Positions 21,465 through 26,945 of a stretch of 26,945 nucleotides of DNA are shown here, one piece after another. This DNA is from Conidiobolus incongruus B7586. Its lineage: Eukaryota > Entomophthoromycota > Entomophthoromycetes > Entomophthorales > Conidiobolaceae. How positions within the stretch are numbered: the first letter of the stretch is position 1; each line of letters starts with the position of its first letter. The stretch is taken from positions 1 through 26,945 of the forward strand of contig JNEM01006121.1 in assembly GCA_000697335.1 (NCBI GenBank). The letters are read 5' to 3'. The translations under genes were made by a program, and so were the position numbers. A model generated the notes under the pieces. The model did no database searches. It saw only the letters and a list, made by a program, of their open reading frames with translations, and had not been told where the DNA came from.

Positions 21465-21895
21465 TTATTGTGATCCTACCGCCCTTGCTGTCTATATTGT
21501 GAATTCCTGTGAGTGACTCATGATTCCAAAGTAGCTATGGGGGAAGCCATGTTGACAAGAATGTCACATCTACTGAAAGCTGGAGAGGATCTGTAACATT
21601 TGACGAATAATTAACAGACAAATTAATATGTGCCATGTTGGGAGGTTCGGGGTGAATCGACCCATTGCTAACCTCTCGTCCAGTCAACCAACGTTCGAAT
21701 TGACTTTGCCTTGATAATCCATAACAATCTACCGTTGATTTTGAAGATAGTAATACTGGTATCGTAAGTTTGTACCAGTTGCGAAAGTTCTTTCGCTTCT
21801 TTCAAACTTATTGAGTTGTTGACCCATTGAAGATTTTGGATAGCTCGCCACTCAACTAAGATTCAGCAGCTGATATGAAATCATTCTCTTTGAAC
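21465..21895. ncRNA. Putative structured non-coding RNA gene, family unknown
   Basis: GC is about 41% here against roughly 20% nearby, while stops close every frame. Perfect stems follow one another: TGACA/TGTCA (21553-21566); GAGGTT/AACCTC (21642-21675) enclosing GGGT/ACCC (21650-21663); ACTGGTA/TACCAGT (21755-21779); GCGAAA/TTTCGC (21781-21796). On the minus strand there is no TTTT from about 21890 to 21445. TAGTTGAGTGG (21848-21858) matches the polymerase III A-box consensus, and GGGTCGATTCA (21653-21663) resembles a B box, so a minus-strand polymerase III transcript is favoured. I looked for RNase P, RNase MRP, SRP, U3 and spliceosomal RNA signatures and could not assign one. A decayed repeat remains possible. 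Confidence 0.45.
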
Positions 21896-22890
21896 CTGAA
21901 TTTAAAAATTCATTTCATTTGAAGTTTCATTCGTATTTGGATTAGATTGAAATTTAAGGGTGTATTATGTTCGCCAAATATGTAGTTGACTATAATTAGG
22001 TATTAACTTAAAAGATCAATAAGACTAAATAAAATAAAATAAAATATTATCTTTCAATACCACAATCACCAAGTCGTCAAACTCCAAATCGATTATTGTT
22101 TTAAACTTGAATCCTTGAAATTTTAAACCTTGATAATTTTGTAAAATCATATGAAAATATCAATAATTAATATTCATTAGTTTCAACTTGGTGAATGCTT
22201 ACTGGTAAATTCACTATCAATTAAGGAGCTTTTAATTGATTTTTTAGGTTGATACTATATTAATCATAATAAAAGGGTTTTAGTATTAATTTATACGGGA
22301 TGCCAATGAATTGTTGTAGAGAGTCAATTTTTTATGTTTATTAACCTCTAATACACCAACTTTGGTTAAATTATCAAATTTTATTAATTTTGGAATAAGT
22401 TGCTAAATTCTGAAAATCTCTAATATTATCACTCAGTATCTTTGAAAAATTATTTTCCTTTAAAATATTCTCAATTAGTTGATTATTCTAAATTTTTTGA
22501 ATTAAAGTAATAATTATATAATTTAGTAAATGCTACCTTATTTCCAATTAAAATTTTTTAATAATATGGATTAATGAGGTAATCCTATTTAAACTTTAAA
22601 TACTTCATTTAAACTATATTAAAACATATTGTCGTTTTGATATCTGTATTAAGTGTATTAATCTAAAACTCATTAATATACTATCATGATACTTTTTATA
22701 TTGAAGGTTTATTTGTCTAATTATGGTTCAAATCCCATTGATTTTTTTGATTTATATTTATAAAATGGATTTCAGGTAATTGGATTGTAATCAATGCAAA
22801 GCGAGTAGTCGCAAAATAATTTGATTGAAAAAACTTAATGAAATTTGAACTATATTAATTGGATTTTGATCACTGTAATAGCTAAACAAA
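21896..22890. other. Intergenic spacer, no gene seen
   Basis: AT-rich sequence between the hairpin-rich island and the solo LTR. No frame, RNA fold or repeat boundary stands out. Confidence 0.6.
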
Positions 22891-22987
22891 GCATGTGTCA
22901 CGAGTCAACGTGACATTACCTAAAATAGGATATAATAGGAACATTTAAAGTTCCACTTCCCTTGAAATAATCACTACAAGACAAAAG

Positions 22988-23014
22988 GACAAAGAAGACA
23001 AAGAAGACAAAGAA
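22988..23014 (+). repeat. Three tandem 9-bp units inside the solo LTR
   Basis: GACAAAGAA is repeated three times without change, in a purine-rich stretch of the LTR just before its TATA-like sequence. Confidence 0.85.
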
Positions 23015-23041
23015 GGCCAAAAGAAGTATAAGAGAACACAT

Positions 23042-23066
23042 CAGAATAGCTAGATGAGCTATTCTG
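23042..23066. repeat. 10-bp perfect stem hairpin inside the solo LTR
   Basis: CAGAATAGCT pairs exactly with AGCTATTCTG across a 5-base loop. It lies between the TATA-like sequence and the AATAAA, so it would fall near the start of the LTR transcript. Confidence 0.8.
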
Positions 23067-23418
23067 GTCATTCCTTTAACAGATCTAATAATTAATAAAT
23101 AAGTTCCTCAGAGTTATAATATTTTATTCACATTAATTAGCTATCATTATGGTACTGTTACGTTCTATTTTATCTCCTGTAACATTCAAAGAAGTTCCCC
23201 TCGCAGAGTCACCTCAGACATCAGTATTCAAATTAACATTTGTCCTGCTATGTGTAATGGTTAGCTGGGGAGGAACTTGGTTAACTACAGGAAGTAATCG
23301 CTGGATAATGCGTTTGTGTCTACTAATGAGTTGGGGAATCCTTATACATCAATGTGATGACTTCGTGGTGAATTCTTCAGCTCCTCATTGGCGGATCTTA
23401 GAGGTAGTTGACAGCATG

Positions 23419-24659
23419 TTAAATTTAAAGTTAATAGAAATAAACTTGGAATTATAATATGCTAATCAATACTCTAATATGGTTTGGAAAGTACACAATA
23501 TAAATTTTATTTTTTTCTTTGCCTATTGATCTATCAATTATCATAGAATACAATTCAATTCAAGAGTTTATTATTGATTCAATAATAAATTGAATCCAAA
23601 TATTGGTACTAATAGACATATAATTAGTATTATTAAGAATAAAATGCAACAAATTGTAGAATAAATAAAGTAAGAAATGCTAATTCCTTTTACTAAAGTA
23701 CTATTTTTTAAAATTTTCAATTCTTATGTGAATTTCAAAGTGATAACAATTATTTGAATGAAATTCTATATAATGATATGCTAAAAATATTTGATGTTGA
23801 ATATCTATTCATTTTTTTAAATATAATATAACTAAATATTAAAAATTATATTTTTATTAATGGCTATTATATAGATTTTATCATATTGATTTATTTATAG
23901 ATCAAATGGCTGATTGCGTTTTTAGTGGCATGCTAATTGTTTACTGAATATAAAGAAATGTTACAATATGACTATATATAGTCATATGCATATAATTACA
24001 ATATTCGCTTAATAAATAATGCCAAAATATAAATCAGTCAATAATTCTATTTATTTTCCTCAATATGATCTCAAAATCCTGATTAACTAACAGTTTTCAT
24101 TCCTAATTTATCCTTTCAAACTCTGTTCTACCAATAACAATTAACTATGAAAATACTCTCAAAAACAGTCTTAGTAATATTCACAAAGATTTTCATATCA
24201 GTCCAAGTAAAGTCCTTTAATAGTGAATAATTAAAGATAAATATATATATATATATATGTTATCCAATTTATAATCTAATTTGAATAAAGTTAATAATTT
24301 TGAATCAAGATAACATTGGATTGATGTTTATATGCTGAGTATAAAATTGGAATGAAAATTTGATTTTTTATATTACGTTGATTATACTCAATTAAATAAT
24401 TAAATAAATTTATACATGTATTAAAATTAACTAAATTAATTAGTAGTATATAATAATGATAATAACTGAAAATTAAGTTCAATAATAACCCATCATTCTT
24501 CAACCTTCACCATTTTTTAACCTTGGTAAATCATTCGATTAGTCCAAAAGAAAGCAACTTTTAACCATGTCAGAAACTGTTTGATTGAAATACAAACTAA
24601 TCATTTATCAAAACATAAACCTCATTCTAAGGTGTTGATTATCCAAGATTTAACCGGTT
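23419..24659. other. Intergenic spacer, no gene seen
   Basis: AT-rich sequence right of the solo LTR, with (AT)9 at 24241-24258. A 70-codon minus-strand frame at 24291-24503 has random AT-rich composition and is not treated as a gene. Confidence 0.65.
24241..24258. repeat. (AT)9 microsatellite
   Basis: Nine perfect AT units in the spacer right of the solo LTR. Confidence 0.9.
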
Positions 24660-24666
24660 TATTATC

Positions 24667-24801
24667 ATGACGGGTTCCGCTACTTCTGCTACTCCAACTT
24701 CAAGCGTCCCGGAATATGTTAAGGATGGTCTTTTGACAATTTTTGTTATTCATGGTATAACTGACTTCATACTTAATATACTATTTTTATTATATTATTA
24801 A
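24667..24801 (+). CDS. Possible small ORF or first exon of an unknown gene
   Basis: An ATG opens 44 codons: a Ser/Thr/Ala leader (MTGSATSATPTSSVPEYV), then a hydrophobic stretch of about 22 residues ending LFLLYY. The leader has GC-richer codons, as in the real exons here and unlike random AT-rich frames. GTATAA at 24755 and AG at 24804-24805 could bound an intron of 51 nt, the local size, but the reading after it stops at once. It may be a small single-pass membrane protein, the start of a gene that has decayed, or chance. No family is recognised. Confidence 0.2.
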   Translation: MTGSATSATPTSSVPEYVKDGLLTIFVIHGITDFILNILFLLYY

Positions 24802-25220
24802 AAAGGATGAAGAGAGGAGCTTACTTTGACATTAAACTCTGCACTTCGGTAGCCAATATCTAGAGCTGTGTATCTGTTGGATTATTATTTAAGGCAATAT
24901 TAGCCAAGTACCAATAAAACATTTTTAAACTCCACCTATAACGCTGCAAATTTCATGTTTTAAACATTGGTCAAATCCTCATCTAATCTAGCTACTATTT
25001 AGCAGTCATGGCCCTTGAGCGCTTTTACTTGATTTGCTTCAATAATCATATGCCAGTATATTTCGAGTTTGAAATGATTGCCATCTTCTATATACTTCAC
25101 CTTTGATTTGTATCAGTTTCCATCATAAGCGATCACCAAATTATGATGAAACTAAAACCAATTGTATCTGTACGCCGAAGGTGATATTTTGTTCTTGATA
25201 CTATGTGAATATGACTTAAT
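24802..25220. other. GC-raised island of unknown nature with a hairpin
   Basis: Less AT-rich than its surroundings, without a lasting open frame on either strand. GTTTCCATCATAA (25116-25128) pairs with TTATGATGAAAC (25141-25152) with one bulge, and CACCTT/AAGGTG further out is also complementary. It could be a decayed gene, an RNA or a small fold-back element. Confidence 0.3.
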
Positions 25221-26945
25221 CTTTTAATTCATTAATTTCAGTCATCCTAAGTTATTGTGATATAGGGATGTAGAAACGTTAACAATATTCGAATCATGTT
25301 CCTTTCAATGCACCTAAAGAGAAAATACACACTAAATTTCATTCCACCCTTACCAAATCCTTAATTAGCATTTTATTATATATTCTAGTGTTTCAAGGAA
25401 AATAATATGTAATAGTTTATGAGCTATCAACTGTTAGTAAAAACTTAATTTTAAACATCTGTTCTAAAGACTTAATATCCAATAATGCAGTTGTTAATGT
25501 ATTAATCCTTTGTTATATTGATCAGAATTTGATGGAAATATTTTTGGAACTGTTACAAATTTCTAATTCGAATCATTAAAAGATATCTGCATTTTTACAA
25601 ATATCAATACTAATCTATCTCAAAATACAATATATAATTAATTCTCATCATTTTCTAAGTGACTTCATTTCATATATTCCATTCCGATGCTTATCAATAT
25701 ATTTAGATATTTAACAATATTTCAAGATCAAATATCTTTGTTAAAAAGATTACCTCTCCTAAAATATAATTCAAAGCATTTTTAAATGATTTTCTAAAGC
25801 AAATGCTGATAATTCATTAATAATTGATGAATCCAATTGAAAGCATGTTTACTAATCCAAAAATAAAAATATTTATTATTATTATAAATATAATTATTAC
25901 TATTCTAACAACGTTGATCGAAGAGACTTTTTGATTCATTATTATTTTATGATTCTAGTCAATGATTTTGAAATTTATATACTATTATCAAATCAGTGGT
26001 GGCAATAATCCAAATTTAAAATATATTTATTGTAATTATCTAAAGACTAAATAAATACAATCATATTGAGCTACACTAATCTTTAATATAAAATTAATTA
26101 ATTAAAATAAATATTACAAATAACTTTTACTAAAATATTATATAAATATATATTGATTATAATAAATTTAAAATAATAATTAAGTCATATTATCAAAATA
26201 TAAATAATAAAATATATTTAGTTTCTATATTATATAAGATTATTATATATTATTCAAATTATTTTTAACTATAGTTATAGATTATATTCAAAATAAAATT
26301 ATAGTGAATAATATAATAATTAATTTCCAAGGATAAATAAAATTTTTGACTTAATATTAAATATAGTATTAATTAAAAAAACTAAGTCTAAATAAATATA
26401 TTCATAAGTTTGAAAATAATATTATATATAATATATATTGGTTATAAATAATTTTTATTTAATATATATATCAATAAATTTAATATTTAAAGAACCCAGT
26501 ATTATACTAATAATAGATACTTTCATTTATTAACTAAATATATATAGTTATTAATTATATATATTATTAAATGATGATATTTAGCTATTAATTGGTTAAA
26601 ATATAAACACTTAAATTTTACCTAGGGTGAGTTATAAATTTGTAAGTTTTTAGTGATAATAAAAATTAAAACTTAATGTATTTATCTTTAACTTTTCTAA
26701 CTTTTTTAATTTATTGTTTAAAATACTTTAGTATAATTTAATATTAATTCCCCTATTAACTTTATAAAGATACCTTATACCTAAAGATAATATATATTTT
26801 TAAATAATAATTAACTTATTATTATACTTTTAGGTAAAATTAACATAATAATTATAAAGTAGTTTTATATCTTTTTTAAAACATCTAGTTTTTTATTAAA
26901 TTTATTAAAGTATATTTTTGTTTTATTAGATTAAATAACTTTACT
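25221..26945. other. AT-rich intergenic desert, right end
   Basis: The sequence becomes more and more A/T-only to the window edge. No gene, RNA or bounded repeat is seen. Confidence 0.7.

Larger units (their letters stand above)
22891..23418. mobile_element. Solo LTR, probably Ty3/gypsy-type, with 5-bp target duplication
   Basis: The element runs 22896-23413 (518 bp), opening with TGTCA and closing with TGACA, the standard TG...CA inverted ends. It is flanked directly by GCATG on both sides (22891-22895 and 23414-23418), a perfect target duplication. The start TGTCACG resembles LTRs of fungal gypsy elements; that family call is inference. Inside are a hairpin at the very start (TGTCACG/CGTGACA), three tandem GACAAAGAA units, a TATA-like TATAAGAG at 23027-23034 and AATAAA at 23094-23099, in promoter-then-poly(A) order. 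No internal region or second LTR is present, so recombination between LTRs probably removed the rest. The intact duplication suggests fairly recent insertion. An open frame of 102 codons overlapping its right part is not taken as a gene. Confidence 0.75.

Noticed and set aside
21465-21895. Reading the island as a solo LTR
   Set aside because: No TG...CA ends with matching 5-bp flanks could be found at its borders, unlike the element at 22896-23413.
23149-23457. 102-codon plus-strand open frame
   Set aside because: Most of it lies inside the solo LTR and it runs across the element's right end into flanking DNA, so it is better explained as chance openness in a GC-richer fossil.
24291-24503. 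70-codon minus-strand open frame
   Set aside because: Random AT-rich composition, no recognisable family and no supporting context.

Overview
The window is a very AT-rich nuclear segment of a fungus. Genes have short GT-AG introns, and intergenic DNA is long and only about 20% GC. Five protein genes and four tRNA genes can be read with confidence. The fungal assignment rests mainly on the protein kinase, which has the Rck2/Srk1 (Hog1-activated kinase) arrangement, supported by cytosolic-type glycerol-3-phosphate dehydrogenases, BRF1 and GET4. The genus cannot be read from the sequence. The very low GC with long empty spacers would suit an early-diverging lineage, but that is only inference.

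Layout. 1-771: AT desert. 772-843: tRNA-Gln(TTG), minus. 1452-2680: glycerol-3-phosphate dehydrogenase copy A, minus, 3 exons. 2681-5653: spacer with two inverted-repeat structures and tRNA-Asp(GTC). 5654-7184: BRF1, plus, 5 exons. 7335-8499: GET4, minus, 5 exons, tail to tail with BRF1. 8500-10466: spacer with a GC-raised island (8885-9350). 10467-11762: glycerol-3-phosphate dehydrogenase copy B, plus, 5 exons. 13081-13154: tRNA-Asn(GTT), minus, with a long nested hairpin behind it. 15328-16902: Rck2/Srk1-like kinase, minus, 2 exons. 16903-21024: gene-poor. 21025-21098: tRNA-Ile(AAT). 21465-21895: GC-raised, hairpin-rich non-coding island, the best candidate for an unannotated structural RNA. 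22896-23413: solo LTR with a perfect 5-bp target duplication. 24660-25220: coding-like or structured island of unknown nature. The right end is AT desert.

How the genes relate. The two dehydrogenase paralogues lie in inverted orientation about 8 kb apart, flanking BRF1 and GET4. They share two intron positions, and copy B has two more. Glycerol-3-phosphate dehydrogenase is the committed step of osmotic glycerol synthesis, and Rck2-type kinases act below the Hog1/Sty1 MAP kinase, so three of the five genes could serve osmotic stress; their proximity may be chance. BRF1 is the TFIIIB subunit that recruits RNA polymerase III to tRNA genes such as the four here. All 15 introns read are 44-55 nt. 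No complete mobile element, CRISPR array or gene cluster of an obviously new kind was found. The most interesting unexplained signals are the non-coding islands and hairpins.
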